DNA of 64,000 nucleotides from Halichondria panicea (GCF_963675165.1 NC_087385.1:2232501-2296500); one strand, 5' to 3'; counted from the stretch's first letter, positions 36,264 to 46,235 are shown. Program-made: numbers and translations. The notes: generated by a model from the sequence alone, not told the origin.

Positions 36264-39200
36264 ATGTCTGCAGCTACTGCTCCTCCATTTAATAAATCTG
36301 AATCGACTCCACAGTCCATACAGAGGGTAAGCTATATAGATGCTGTTTTGTGTAAGATGCCTCTACCTGTACCTATGCTATAAAGCTAACTGTACACAAT
36401 CTACCAGCTTTAAACAATGCATGTGTATTTTTTCTAGCTATTGGATGAAAACTCGCAGTTGATAAAGGTGAGCTATTCTCGAATACGGTCGCATCTTTTT
36501 CATCCAGCACATGTATAATTATGTGTTCATTATGCACATCAAAATAAATTATTAACTCGTATGCAGGCACTTGTCGAGAATATGACCAATAAAGGGAAAA
36601 GTATGGAGTGCATACAGTGAGTGCTTTTAGTCACCATAGCGACAAACTATTGTTTTTGTTTTCACTGACTAGGTACCAACAGACGCTACATCGAAACCTA
36701 GTGTTTCTTGCTGGACTGGCTGACCCAAATCTAAACATTCAGGCTCTTATTCCAGTAAGTTGAGAAATTGGCGCCACTTGTTAAGAATTATACAGCAGGG
36801 CTTCATCTAGTGGGGAGGGGCAGGGGTGAACCTTTGCCCTCAAAATGCTCAGCTTCCCCCCCAAAATGTTGTAGAATAATGATATCATCACATTATAGTA
36901 CTGTCTCTATGATGTGCAATATGTAACTAGATCTACTGTGATGCACTAGCATGTATTATGGGGTGTGGGCAACAAATGTGGGAGTGGTCAAACGTTTTGC
37001 TGCATGCTTACGCGCGCCCCAAAACCCCCCCCCCCCCCAATTTTTAATCCTGTACATAGATAGCTAGATACGATTATGGATTATGGATAGACAAATCATG
37101 TGTATGCTTGCTTGACAGACTTCTATCAGTTGAGCCTCAATTATCCGAACACCTGGTGTCGCCACCTCATCCAGATGGCTGAAATATCGGATACCAGAAT
37201 GACTCTAAATGAGCCACGCCCATCAATGCTTCAAGTAGCCTCTGCATGCAAAATCAGCAAATGATTTCCGGAGCTCTTACAAATCTACTATATTAATATA
37301 GTCTTGGATTATAATCAGAACAAGGTAACAAGCTATACTGTTAGGCTAATCTGAAGCGTTAGGCTGCTTCTGCTAATCAGAATGCAAAAAGCTTTCAACC
37401 ACGTGGACACTTAATGCGCATGTGCGAGTAGGTGTTTGATCATTAAATGTGGCCGAATCTTTCGAATTCGGATGATCGGAGTTCAGATAATCGAGGCTCA
37501 ATTGTACTGTGAAATACCACTTATTGTGCTTCATTCAATTAGTCCTCCACCTAAATGGAATCCTTACCATGTGTTCTATTATGGGCTACCGTAGAAACTG
37601 GATTATTAGCGCTTACTTGACTATAAGCGTATCTTCATTTAAGCGCATGCTTAACTGCAGGTTTTTTGTACTCTAATTGAAGGCTTTTCCAGAAGGATAT
37701 TAGTGAAAATTTTGAATTGATTCAGCTAATTATTTTTGTTTATCTAGGAGCTAGCTAGCTTGTACAGTGCATGGTAGCTATATAGCTGGTGATATCCATC
37801 TGGAAAGACTGGGCATGCTGCTACCTTGTCTAAATGTTGTGAAATGAACTGTAAAATGGACTGTAATATAATAGTATGATATAGATCCAGTTAGGGCTGC
37901 CTGCTTGCTCACTTTCTAGCTAGGTTACGAGTCAGCTCTCATCACAGAGACATCCGGTTTATAGGCACATTCTCGAATATAAGCGTATAGAGGTCTGCTA
38001 TTTACCCCATGAGCGCATGCGCTAATAATCCAGTTTCTACGGTATCTCGCCTGTGCATTTACAGTGACATGTTTGGTTTGGTTTAAAGTACATGTACGAT
38101 CTATAATCCTATAATAAAGCCAGTTTTTTCTTTTAATGTTACCTGCTTGTTGCCTCTTTTCACAGAGTCCTGGTAGCAACCCGATGGTCCCTAGCTCCAC
38201 TTCCCCCCTTCCCCCCCCATCCAGTGGTCCCCCCTATTCCACTAATGCAGGCTCCTCCCCTGGTTCAACTCTGGCCGGGGCCGTCAGCACAGGCACTGGT
38301 CAACAGACAGTCAGACAGCCACAGGCTACAATGAACCCTCCGTCAACTTCTCCTGAGACAATCTGGTCTGCTAATTCACAAACTGCCCGAGCTACCCCAC
38401 CATCTACAATGTCTGCAGGTACATCATTACTCCCAATTGCATTTCTTATGCCTCGGTGCACATGCACAAGCGAGGTATACGGTAGTGTGTTTGTGTGTCT
38501 CTGTGTGTGTAGACACACAAACACACTACCGTATACCTCGCTTGTGTGTGTAGACTGCTACAGCTGCTCAAGGATCAATGAAGTGCAAGTAAGAGTTTCT
38601 ATAGGCTTCTAGTCATGTTTTCTTGGATTTGCAAAATAATGCTTCGTTCTCGAGTTATGCCTAGTTTTGCTTACTTGGAATGCCATTGCAGCCTTTCAGA
38701 AAATTGCGTAGCAAAACTTGTTCACCGAGTGTTGCTACTCTACGTAGTAGTTAGCTCTGCACTAGAACGCCAGCTATTGGTAGCTGCAAGCGTGAGAAGA
38801 GACCTGCAAGGCTGCTGGTGCACCCATTAATTTAGACTTGAACTTTTGGTTTTAACACAATCATGGTTGATCATTACCCACTCTTTTGAGTTTGCATGCA
38901 GCAAAAGTAATGTGTGTATAAAAACTATTAGTAGCTTTATGTTATGTAGCTTTGGCACCTCTACCGAGGCATCAGCACCCGCGGTGCTTTCATTTTGTTA
39001 TCGTTTTGCATATTCTTAATTGACCGATTGCATCTTTAGGTCAATTTCCACCTGGTGGTGGTATGCGCAGTTTTGACGGAGGAATGTGGAGTAACCAAGG
39101 GCAACAGCAAGGGATGTATGGAATGCAGCAGAGCAGCGGTTTTGGGTCGATGATGTCACCAGATGATCGTCAGAGACAACAGCAAATGCTTCGTATGAGA

Positions 39201-39407
39201 CAAGAGCAAATGATCCACGCACAGCAGATGCGTAGAATGCAAATGCAGCAAAGTGGTACTCCCAGTTCAGTTCCAGCTGGCAGTGGAATGTACCCCGGAA
39301 TGGGGCCACCTTCAGGAATGCTACCTCCAGGTGGAATGCCTCCTGGTTATCCCCAGACGAGTATGATGCAGATGTCAATGCCTCCTGGACCAATGAACAT
39401 GCATTGA
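36264..39407 (+). CDS. SS18: SS18 (SSXT), BAF chromatin-remodelling complex subunit
   Basis: Six exons in frame: 36264-36326, 36438-36467, 36567-36616, 36673-36754, 38166-38418 and 39040-39407 (TGA), giving 281 aa. Exons 1-4 encode the SSXT/SNH domain (QRLLDENSQLIKALVENMTN, QYQQTLHRNLVFLAGLADPN), the part that anchors the protein to BRG1/BRM in nuclear SWI/SNF-type complexes. Exons 5-6 encode a Pro/Ser/Gly/Thr-rich stretch and a Met/Gln-rich tail (RQQQMLRMRQEQM, MRRMQMQQSG). The tail is shorter than in vertebrates and lacks the long QPGY repeats. ATG 36264 fits the family N-terminus; an in-frame upstream ATG at 36198 would add 22 residues. Introns 4 and 5 contain several MITEs. Confidence 0.93.
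37021..37038 (+). repeat. Poly-C run in SS18 intron 4
   Basis: A cytosine homopolymer of about 14 bases follows AAAA. It has no coding role and its exact length is uncertain. Confidence 0.6.
37130..37501. mobile_element. MITE with pogo/Tigger-like ends (TTGAGCCTCRATTATC)
   Basis: 372 bp in SS18 intron 4. The left end TTGAGCCTCAATTATCCGAAC is mirrored by GTTCAGATAATCGAGGCTCAA at the right. The ATTATCCGAA motif resembles termini of pogo/Tigger-type Tc1-mariner elements (family knowledge). There is no transposase frame, so the element is non-autonomous. A partial relative is at about 59336-59420. Confidence 0.8.
37587..38044. mobile_element. MITE (ends TACCGTAGAAACTGGATTATTAGC)
   Basis: 458 bp in SS18 intron 4. 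The ends TACCGTAGAAACTGGATTAT and ATAATCCAGTTTCTACGGTA are exact inverted copies. Mirrored ACTATAAGCGTATCTTCATTTAAGCGC / GAATATAAGCGTATAGAGG blocks lie inside. No protein is encoded. Confidence 0.88.
38447..38993. mobile_element. MITE (ends ATGCCTCGGTG), copy 1, in SS18 intron 5
   Basis: Begins TATGCCTCGGTGCACATGC and finishes near TACCGAGGCATCAGCACC, so ATGCCTCGGT forms inverted termini. It contains a local palindrome around a CACACA core (GGTATACGGTAGTGTGTTTG / CAAACACACTACCGTATACC at about 38477-38538). The sequence is repeated in inverted orientation at 39747-40107. Confidence 0.8.
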
Positions 39408-39746
39408 ACTTGATTATTGTGTATTGCGTACAATCATGTTTTATGAGTATTAGTGTGTACCATTAGGTAGTAACATCTTCTATTCAATGTTCTCTGTATA
39501 CGTATACCGAGTGACTGTATGATGGATAGAGGCGCAGCTTGATCTAATACTTGTTTAGGTAATGATCTTGACCATTCCCGTTATTGTGCCTTAGGCTACA
39601 CGCCGTAGCCGCACGAGGGATATGACTGTGTGTGCATATAATATATAGCTATAGATACTATTACATGTAGTATATACAACCATAGATGATACAGTACTGT
39701 TTCACATCCACGTCAGTACTGTATCATCTACATGTATGCTATAATA
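39408..39746 (+). other. SS18 3' flank / likely 3' UTR with a perfect 17-bp stem
   Basis: Non-coding sequence after the SS18 stop codon. TAGATGATACAGTACTG at 39683-39699 is exactly mirrored by CAGTACTGTATCATCTA at 39714-39730 with a 14-nt loop. No canonical AATAAA was seen before the inverted MITE copy begins, so the transcript end is not located. Confidence 0.45.
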
Positions 39747-40107
39747 ATGAAAGCACCAGAGGTGCTGATGCCTCGGTGGAGATGCCAAAGCTACATGTAC
39801 ATAACATAAAGCTACCACTACTAATAGCTTAATTCACATGATGAACATTTTTGCATTACACACACAAATATTGCCGTTAAAAGTTAAAGTTCAACTCTGA
39901 AAAGGCTGCAATGGCATTCCAAGTAGGCATAACTTGAGAACGAAGCATTATTTTGCAAATCCACGAATTGAAATCTAAGAAAACATGACTAGAAGCCTAT
40001 AGAAACTCTTACTTGCACTTCATTGATCCTTGAGCAGCTGTAGCAGTCTACACACACAGACACACACACTACTGTATACCTCGCTTGCGCATGCACACCG
40101 AGGCATA
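39747..40107. mobile_element. MITE (ends ATGCCTCGGTG), copy 2, inverted
   Basis: An inverted partial copy of the element at 38447-38993. AATGAAAGCACC...GATGCCTCGGT at one end and GCATGCACACCGAGGCATAA at the other correspond block by block to copy 1, including the ATGACTAGAAGCCTATAGAAACTC region and the TACACACACAGACACACACAC core. It is shorter because of deletions. Confidence 0.8.
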
Positions 40108-40186
40108 ACTATAGGGGATGCTGGAAGCATTGTGTGAGGCGAGCCTAGCCTTAGCGAAGACAAAGAAGTTGTAGTGAGTTCCTTCG

Positions 40187-40505
40187 TTTCCTAAAGATCT
40201 CTCTAACTGCAATTCTCTTTTCCTCTTCAATTCGAACCTTTTGGCGACAGACGAGCTTCTGTCTCATAGCTCCTACATGTACTTGTTGTTAAATTTCCCT
40301 TAGCCTTGCCAGCAGATGGTGTCTAGACTCGCAAGCCGTCACTGTTGCAGGCGAACCTGCAACAGTGACGGCTTGCGAGTCTAGATGGTGTCTTTGATAT
40401 GGCGTAGGGAATGCCATTCCCTGAGTTGTTGAGCTGTATCAGTTTCATCTTACTGTTTCGTAAAGGTCTCTCTCTCTAACTGTACTCTCTTCCATTTACT
40501 CTACA
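40187..40505. repeat. Tandemly duplicated non-coding segment, copy A and start of copy B
   Basis: Copy A (about 40187-40454) begins GTTTCCTAAAGATCTCTCTAACTG and runs through GCCAGCAGATGGTGT and GTTGTTGAGCTGTATCAG. Copy B restarts at about 40455 (GTTTCGTAAAGGTCTCTC), is interrupted after about 40505 by the retrotransposon, and resumes at about 43041-43190 with CAGACGAGCTGAGTTTCTGTCTC through GAGCTAGCTGTATCAGCAG. No gene is recognised in it. Confidence 0.7.
40325..40382. mobile_element. 58-bp perfect hairpin insertion with 11-bp target-site duplication
   Basis: Two exactly complementary 27-nt arms (AGACTCGCAAGCCGTCACTG... and its reverse complement) surround a CGAA loop. The unit is flanked on both sides by AGATGGTGTCT (40314-40324 and 40383-40393). 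The duplicated host copy at 43117-43127 has the uninterrupted site AGATGGTGTGT, so the hairpin is an insertion rather than original sequence. One arm also occurs at 10973-10997. Confidence 0.75.
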
Positions 40506-42771
40506 AAGGCTCACCTTCTGTGTGAGCTGTTAGAGGAGTTCAACCTTCAACAACTTGTGACAGAGCCCACAAGAAATACCAGTATTTTGGACCTGCTCCT
40601 TACAAATAGGGAGGACATTATCCAAGAAAATGAAGTTGTAGATGAAATACCTGGATCAGATCATGAATCAGTACAGTTCTCCATCAACCTTACCAATTAA
40701 GAAAAAGATCACCAGACACAGGAGGCTGATGTACAATTTCAAAAGAGCTGATTTTAAAGCTTTTAGGGAGCTCCATGAGCAAAATACCATGGAACTGCTG
40801 CTTCCTCACAGAATCAATTGAGGACTGTTGGATACACTTTAAGGATGTTCTTCTATTGGCGGCAGATCAGTGTATTCCCAAAGTCACCCTGAAACCGAAA
40901 AAGAGGATGTCTTGGCTCTCGGATGAAACACTTCTACAAATAAAGAAAAAGAGAAGAACCTATAAGCTGGCCAAACGCACTCAAAAATCGCATCACTTTA
41001 GTAAGTATAGGGCTATCTCTGATAAAGTCCGCAACATGACCAGAAGAGACCACCTTGATCATTTGCAGGTTATAACATCCAACCTAAGCACTGATCAAAG
41101 ACCCTTCTGGCGATGGATGAAAAACATCAGAGGACACAGTTATCAGATTCCTGAAATCCATCATGGAGGTGCTACCCTCACCAATCCCTTTCAGAAGGCG
41201 GAGACATTTTGTAGATTCTTTGTGTCAAAATTAGTAAAAGAGGATACAAGTTCCCTGAAGAATATCAAGCAAGACCTGGACAAAACAACCAGTGAAATGA
41301 AAACATCAGACATTGTCATACTTGAAAGATGAGGTTTACAAGCTGTTGAGCAAGATAGATACATCGAAGGCTAGTGGACCTGATGAACTTCCTGGCAGGC
41401 TTCTGAAGGAAGGAGCTCAGTGGATTGCTAGCCCCCTGTCCAAACTATTCTCACTATCTCTAGCACAGGGAAAGCTACCGCAAGATTGGACATCAGCTAA
41501 TATCACTCCTATATTCAAAAAGGGAAACAAGCACTCTGTATCAAACTATAGACCAGTCAGTCTAACGTGCATCACAGTTAAACTTCTTGAACGTATCATA
41601 TTCAACCATGTGACTGCATTTCTAACAACAAACAAAAAACTAAGCCCATTTCAGCATGGATTTCGTAGTGACCACTCGTGTCAGACGCAACTGCTGGAAA
41701 CAGTTCATCAATGGGCAAAAACACTCGATAATAAGGGCAGCACACACGTCGTATACCTAGATTTTTCAAAAGCATTTGACACTGTACCGCATGGACATCT
41801 ACTACTCAAACTGGACCACATTGGTATAAGGGGTGACCTGCTTGAATGGATCAGAGGTTTCCTGCTTAATCGCAAGCAGCGGGTCCTATGTGACAGGGTC
41901 ACATCTGATTGGGACAATGTTCCTTCAGGGGTGCCACAGGGCTCTATACTTGGCCCCCTATTGTTCATCATCTACGTCAATGACATTGGAAATACCTTCT
42001 CCTCTCAAGCTAGACTATATGCAGATGACTGTACAATTTTTAGGAATGTTTCCTCACAACAAGATCAGATATCGCTACAAAGAGACTTGAACCAGCTATT
42101 TGAGTGGACTCAGAGCTATTTGAGTGGACTCAGAAGTGGCATTTGGCACTGAACATTACTAAATGCAAAGCAATGATTATCTCCAACAAAAGGATAAATA
42201 TAACACCATTGAAAGCATATTCCATCAACAGCAACCAACTTGATTGGGTGGAGACGTATAAATACCTGGGTGTGATCATTCACAAGAAACTATCCTGGAG
42301 TAACCACATCCTTCAAGGGTCCTCCAAAGCCATGAAAGTGTTAAACCTTCTACGTAGAACCATGCGCATGGCACCAGCAAATCCTCAAAAGAATTGGCAT
42401 ACATTGCTTTGGTATGACCTCACTTGGAGTACTGCTCACCAGTCTGGAATCCCCACCAAAAGAAATACATCCAAGATTTAGAAAAGGTACAGAAAAGAGC
42501 TGCAAGGTGGGTGGGTGGTGTTCGCTGGGATAGCTCGACTAAAAGCTGGACAGAATCATACAACACAACATGCCTCAAACTTGGATGGCTATCACTCGTA
42601 AACAGAAGGACGTACTTGGACTGTTATCAGACATTTAAAATAATCAATGGTTTGGACTGCATTAATTTTAAAGACTACTTCAAACAGAACAAGGGTAACC
42701 TCAGATCCAACTCTCACAATCTTTTTTTTTTAGTCAAGTATCAATGCCTTCAGATACTCCTACTTTGTTAA
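40506..42771 (+). pseudogene. Reverse transcriptase ORF remnant of the LINE element
   Basis: Frame-shifted remnant. The endonuclease tail lies at 40506-40700, the linker at about 40700-41330, and the RT palm with fingers at 41313-42113 shows LPQDWTSANITPIFKKG, YRPVSLTC, FQHGFRSDHSC, YLDFSKAFDTVPH, GVPQGSILGPLLF and the catalytic LYADDCTIF (motif with two Asp). Thumb-like and C-terminal parts follow in other frames at 42104-42481 and 42424-42771. Frame breaks are seen near 40700, 40775, 41320, 42114 and 42450. The break at 42114 is caused by an exact 20-bp tandem duplication (42094-42113 and 42114-42133). It cannot encode an intact protein. Confidence 0.88.
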
Positions 42772-43046
42772 TGCCACCCATGTATGGAATGAGTTACCAA
42801 TTTCAGTTGTACAATCACAAGGACCTAGCTTTAAACAAAATTTATTAAGTCATTTGTCATTAGGTTCTTTTAATTACAGTACTTAATTAAAACTTCTCTT
42901 AATTATTTCCGTTTGTTTTGTTCGTTGTGTGTGTGTATATGTTATGGGGAGCACCTAGATAGGAATACCTTTTGTGTAACCCTTTCCATGTATGTATACG
43001 TATACATGTATGGATAAAATTATTTCAATTCAATTCAATTCAATTC
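40506..43046 (+). mobile_element. Decayed non-LTR retrotransposon (Jockey/CR1-like group)
   Basis: A 5'-truncated LINE-type element inserted in copy B of the duplicated host segment. It starts within the endonuclease region (NTSILDLLLTNRE, GSDHESVQFS), continues through the reverse transcriptase and a C-terminal region, and ends in short ATTCA-type repeats (TTCAATTCAATTCAATTC at 43024-43046). Terminal microsatellites of this type are usual for such elements. No long terminal repeats are present. The clade assignment is tentative. Confidence 0.85.
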
Positions 43047-43190
43047 CTCTTCAGACGAGCTGAGTTTCTGTCTCATTAGCTCCTTTTGTTGTCAAACTTC
43101 CCTAAGTCTTGCCAGCAGATGGTGTGTTTGATATCCCAACGCCATTGCCTCACTACCTTAATATAATAGTTGTTGAGCTAGCTGTATCAG

Positions 43191-43743
43191 CAGTGAGTTC
43201 GAGTAGAAATTAAATAAACCATGCATGTAAGACAAACAGATGTCACGCTAAAAAGCGTGCAAATGGAGCGATCGTCATGCTAAAAAGCTTCAAGCGACAG
43301 ACAAACAGACAGACAGACAACATTCAGACGGATATCCGGTCGCTGGATCTAGGCGGATCTAGCTAGTATGGCTATTATGTGCTGATAGGGTTAGGTCCAG
43401 TAACCATTATATTATAGACACCAAACACAACTAGCTGTCAACAGATTCAGCGACAGAACTAGAAACCGTGCTGAAGTATTGTCTCATGAATCAGTTTATA
43501 ACGTAGACTCGTGATTAGGCCGCCCAACTTTTAGAGGGCGGCTGAAATAGAGACTAGCAGAGAAACAGTTAGACGCTACTGCTGAGTCAGCAAAAACGAA
43601 AAGCGGCCTTGTAAATGGGACTCGCCTCAGGGCTCGCCCTAGCCTCGATCCCAGGCCGCACTTCCCTTCAGGCTAGGCTCGCAGCTAGCTGTTTGGTAGT
43701 CTCATGAGACTAGCTGTTTGGATGGAGTCCAACCAACGCACAT
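43191..43743. other. Non-coding stretch in transposon island
   Basis: Contains an (ACAG)n-like run (CAGACAAACAGACAGACAGACA at about 43298-43319) and short duplicated phrases such as GACTAGCTGTTTGG. No gene, RNA or complete element was recognised. Confidence 0.4.
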
Positions 43744-43896
43744 GTAGGACCAGAAAGCCAGAAATCGGAAAAGGCTGAAGTGAAAGGTAAATGAGTGGGC
43801 GTAGCAGGGCAATGCATTCCAAGGTTAACCCTTAACTTTTCACAGATATGCGATCTCACTTCTGCCTTTTCCTATTTCTGGCTTTCTGGTCCTACA
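43744..43896. mobile_element. MITE, 153 bp (ends GTAGGACCAGAAAGCCAGAAAT)
   Basis: The termini GTAGGACCAGAAAGCC and GGCTTTCTGGTCCTAC are exact inverted copies, and similarity continues for about 33 bp (AGAAATCGGAAAAGGC / GCCTTTTCCTATTTCT). Flanks ACGCACAT and ACGCGCAG could be a diverged 8-bp target duplication. It has no coding capacity. Confidence 0.8.
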
Positions 43897-43968
43897 CGCG
43901 CAGGTGTATAAATTGGTTTTGTGCCGAAGACAAATGAAGAGAAGGTATTGAAAGAAACAAGCATACTA

Positions 43969-44800
43969 GAGTAAACAATAGAACTTCGCACGACACATAT
44001 TTTCGAACGATTTAGCACCACGGTAAGCAAAACAAACAGCGATATGCAGAATCTGACCCTACACAAGCCGACTTACATGCCTTAGGAACAAGCTGGGTTG
44101 AATAGCAACGTCGTAGCTCTTGCAATGATGACGTAATAATCCAGAAAACAAAAGTGTGCGATAGTTGGAATTTCGAAAAAAGTAATGTATCCCCGAACCG
44201 AGGTACTTGCCGCTTTAATTAGCTAATATCGAGCTTCCCATCAGCTTTAGTATGTCCTATATAGTATGTAGTGAACATAAGCAACACTAAAATTACTTCA
44301 CTGCTACTCAAAACAAACAATAAACTTTTGAACAGTAAGTGCTGAATCAGCACTTTTAACACCCACGTGGATGGTTGTGTACAGCAGATTTTTATACAAC
44401 CATCCACGTGGGTGTTAAAAGTGCTGATTCAGCACTTACTGTTCGAAAGTTTATTGTGGAGTAGCAGTGAAGTAATTTTAGTGTTGCTTATGTTCACTAC
44501 ATACTATATAGGACATACTAAAGCTGATGGGAAGCTCGATATTAGCTAATTAAAGCGGCAAGTACCTCGGTTCGGGGATACATTACTTTTTTCGAAATTC
44601 CAACTATCGCACACTTTTGTTTTCTGGATTATTACGTCATCATTGCAAGAGCTACGACGTTGCTATTCAACCCAGCTGTTCCTAAGGCATGTAAGTCGGC
44701 TTGTGTAGGGTCAGATTCTGCATATCGCTGTTTGTTTTTGCTTACCGTGGTGCTAAATCGTTCGAAAATACGTGTCGTGCGAAGTTCCATTGTTTACTCT
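43969..44800. repeat. Near-perfect 0.8-kb palindrome (two arms of about 410 bp)
   Basis: The left arm 43969-44382 and right arm 44391-44800 are reverse complements with few differences, separated by about 8 bp. Differences include AACAAACAATAAAC in the left arm against a shorter GTTTATTG in the right. Small opposed open frames in the two arms are copies of one sequence and are not considered genes. It may be a foldback transposon or a recent inverted duplication. Confidence 0.88.
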
Positions 44801-44954
44801 ATTTAATATGTAAGTAATACTAGTACCAATAGCATGCCTATCGGCATGGTTAAAATGAAACAATACTCTGTGTAGAACTCTGATGGCTGAGCATGAGTAC
44901 GAGTTGAACTGACTATAGGCCTAATTATTTTATCAATTGTGATATTTACAGAAG

Positions 44955-45884
44955 ATGACTGCCTTCTATGGAGTTCGCAGAAGATTCTTCTTCACTGGAT
45001 GTACTACACTACTTTTTTGTGTAGGATGGAGCATTTATCTCATTGGGCTTATCGTTCTTGCACTTCAAACTCAAAGATCTGATTGTGGACTTAGCCTAAC
45101 GCCATGGATATTGATATTATTTGCAGCTGGAGCACCCTGCTCATTTGTTGCCCAGCTATGCGATTATGGTGTCTCTATACATCCCGTGATACAATTCTTC
45201 TCAACATTATTAGGTGTGTTGTTTAACGTTTCAATTGGTGCTATGTTGGTGGGATATTACACAGTTCCAGAATTTAATGGAACTTTTGCTAGATGCATAA
45301 TCACAGGGTCAGTTATCTGCATCCATTGCTGGTGTATCAATCTTACTTTGTCGATTTACAAAGAAAATACTCTTGAACCAGACAAAATCCCTTGCAATCG
45401 ATTGTTTCATGGATGTGCAAGAAAACTTGCTATCATACCGAGCATTCTATTGATATTCGGGGGCGTACTGGTGTTATTATATTCACCTGCATTAGGAGAT
45501 ATTTGGATTAGTCGTCGATTTTTTTGGCTGCATTTATTTTTTGGCTTGTCGACTGTGATCCTCATCTTGTCTCATGCTGGATCATGGGGTGTTACGAGCA
45601 TTGTTATAGGATTAGTCAGTTCATACATGGTTACAACATACACAGTATGTATGGGATATGTCTTCTTTGTCTGTCTGAATTACTTATTGTTTTCGAGTCA
45701 ATTTGAATCACCAAGCATGTTCCTGATGTTTACTGGCTCTCTTTTGTCTATCTTTGCGATGGTATTTGTTCTTTTACTGTGGCCATACTATACAAAATAT
45801 GAATTGGATACAGACAACAAGACACAAGACACTGATGCCATATGCATTCTTGCACTAGAACAAAACACAAGCAAAAGTAATTAG
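44955..45884 (+). CDS. Intronless multi-pass membrane protein, unrecognised
   Basis: A single uninterrupted frame of 309 codons plus stop. The protein is strongly hydrophobic, with about eight or nine candidate membrane segments near residues 11-36, 48-68, 79-101, 113-134, 158-177, 187-206, 211-247 and 254-277. The hydrophilic C-terminal tail is about 30 residues (YELDTDNKTQDTD...). A basic N-terminus (VRRR) suggests a cytoplasmic start. Cysteines are frequent in the membrane parts. No diagnostic family motif was recognised: it lacks the DRY and NPxxY signatures of rhodopsin-type receptors. It sits alone between a large palindrome and MITE-rich DNA, so a retrocopied or lineage-specific gene is possible. 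ATG 44955 is the first Met of the frame. The length and consistent hydropathy make it unlikely to be random. Confidence 0.7.
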   Translation: MTAFYGVRRRFFFTGCTTLLFCVGWSIYLIGLIVLALQTQRSDCGLSLTPWILILFAAGAPCSFVAQLCDYGVSIHPVIQFFSTLLGVLFNVSIGAMLVGYYTVPEFNGTFARCIITGSVICIHCWCINLTLSIYKENTLEPDKIPCNRLFHGCARKLAIIPSILLIFGGVLVLLYSPALGDIWISRRFFWLHLFFGLSTVILILSHAGSWGVTSIVIGLVSSYMVTTYTVCMGYVFFVCLNYLLFSSQFESPSMFLMFTGSLLSIFAMVFVLLLWPYYTKYELDTDNKTQDTDAICILALEQNTSKSN

Positions 45885-45966
45885 TTTGGTCAACTTTTTT
45901 ATGGCCTCTTACATAGTCTTTATAATAATTATTACACATGCATATCATAATTATTTGTGCACGTAG

Positions 45967-46207
45967 TATGTTTATTCATTATCGTATAATATCATAATTA
46001 TACCATCTTGTGTGCGTCCTTTTGTGGTGTCTACATGAGTCAACAGTGAAAGACTTTCCACTTGTCAGTTAATGTCGAGGTATACTAACTAGCATGTTTA
46101 TTCAATATCATAATTATACCATCTTGTGTGGGTCCTTTTGTGGTGTCTATATATATATGAGTCAACAGTGAAAGACTTTCCACTTGTCAGTTAATGTCGA
46201 GGTATAT
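45967..46207. repeat. Tandem duplication of about 115-120 bp
   Basis: Two adjacent copies of a unit starting near TGTTTATTCA and containing ATCATAATTATACCATCTTGTG, GTCCTTTTGTGGTGTCTA and GAGTCAACAGTGAAAGACTTTCCACTTGTCAGTTAATGTCGAGGTATA. They differ by a few substitutions and a TATATATA insertion in the second copy. It lies just after the membrane-protein gene, possibly in its 3' flank. Confidence 0.8.
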
Positions 46208-46235
46208 ATACTGGCTGTAAACAAACTTATTATGT

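Noticed and set aside
38136-38612. 158-codon plus-strand frame as an SS18 extension
   Set aside because: Only 38166-38418 fits the SS18 reading and splices in phase to 39040; the rest runs into intronic MITE sequence.
39016-39393. Minus-strand frame of 125 codons
   Set aside because: Antisense shadow of the Met/Gln-rich last exon of SS18.
43298-43320. CAGACAAACAGACAGACAGACA run as a CRISPR-like or regulatory array
   Set aside because: It is a simple tetranucleotide repeat in a eukaryotic transposon island; there are no regular spacers.
44219-44549. Two opposed frames of about 60 codons with the same protein
   Set aside because: They are the two arms of the palindrome reading the same sequence; nothing supports coding.
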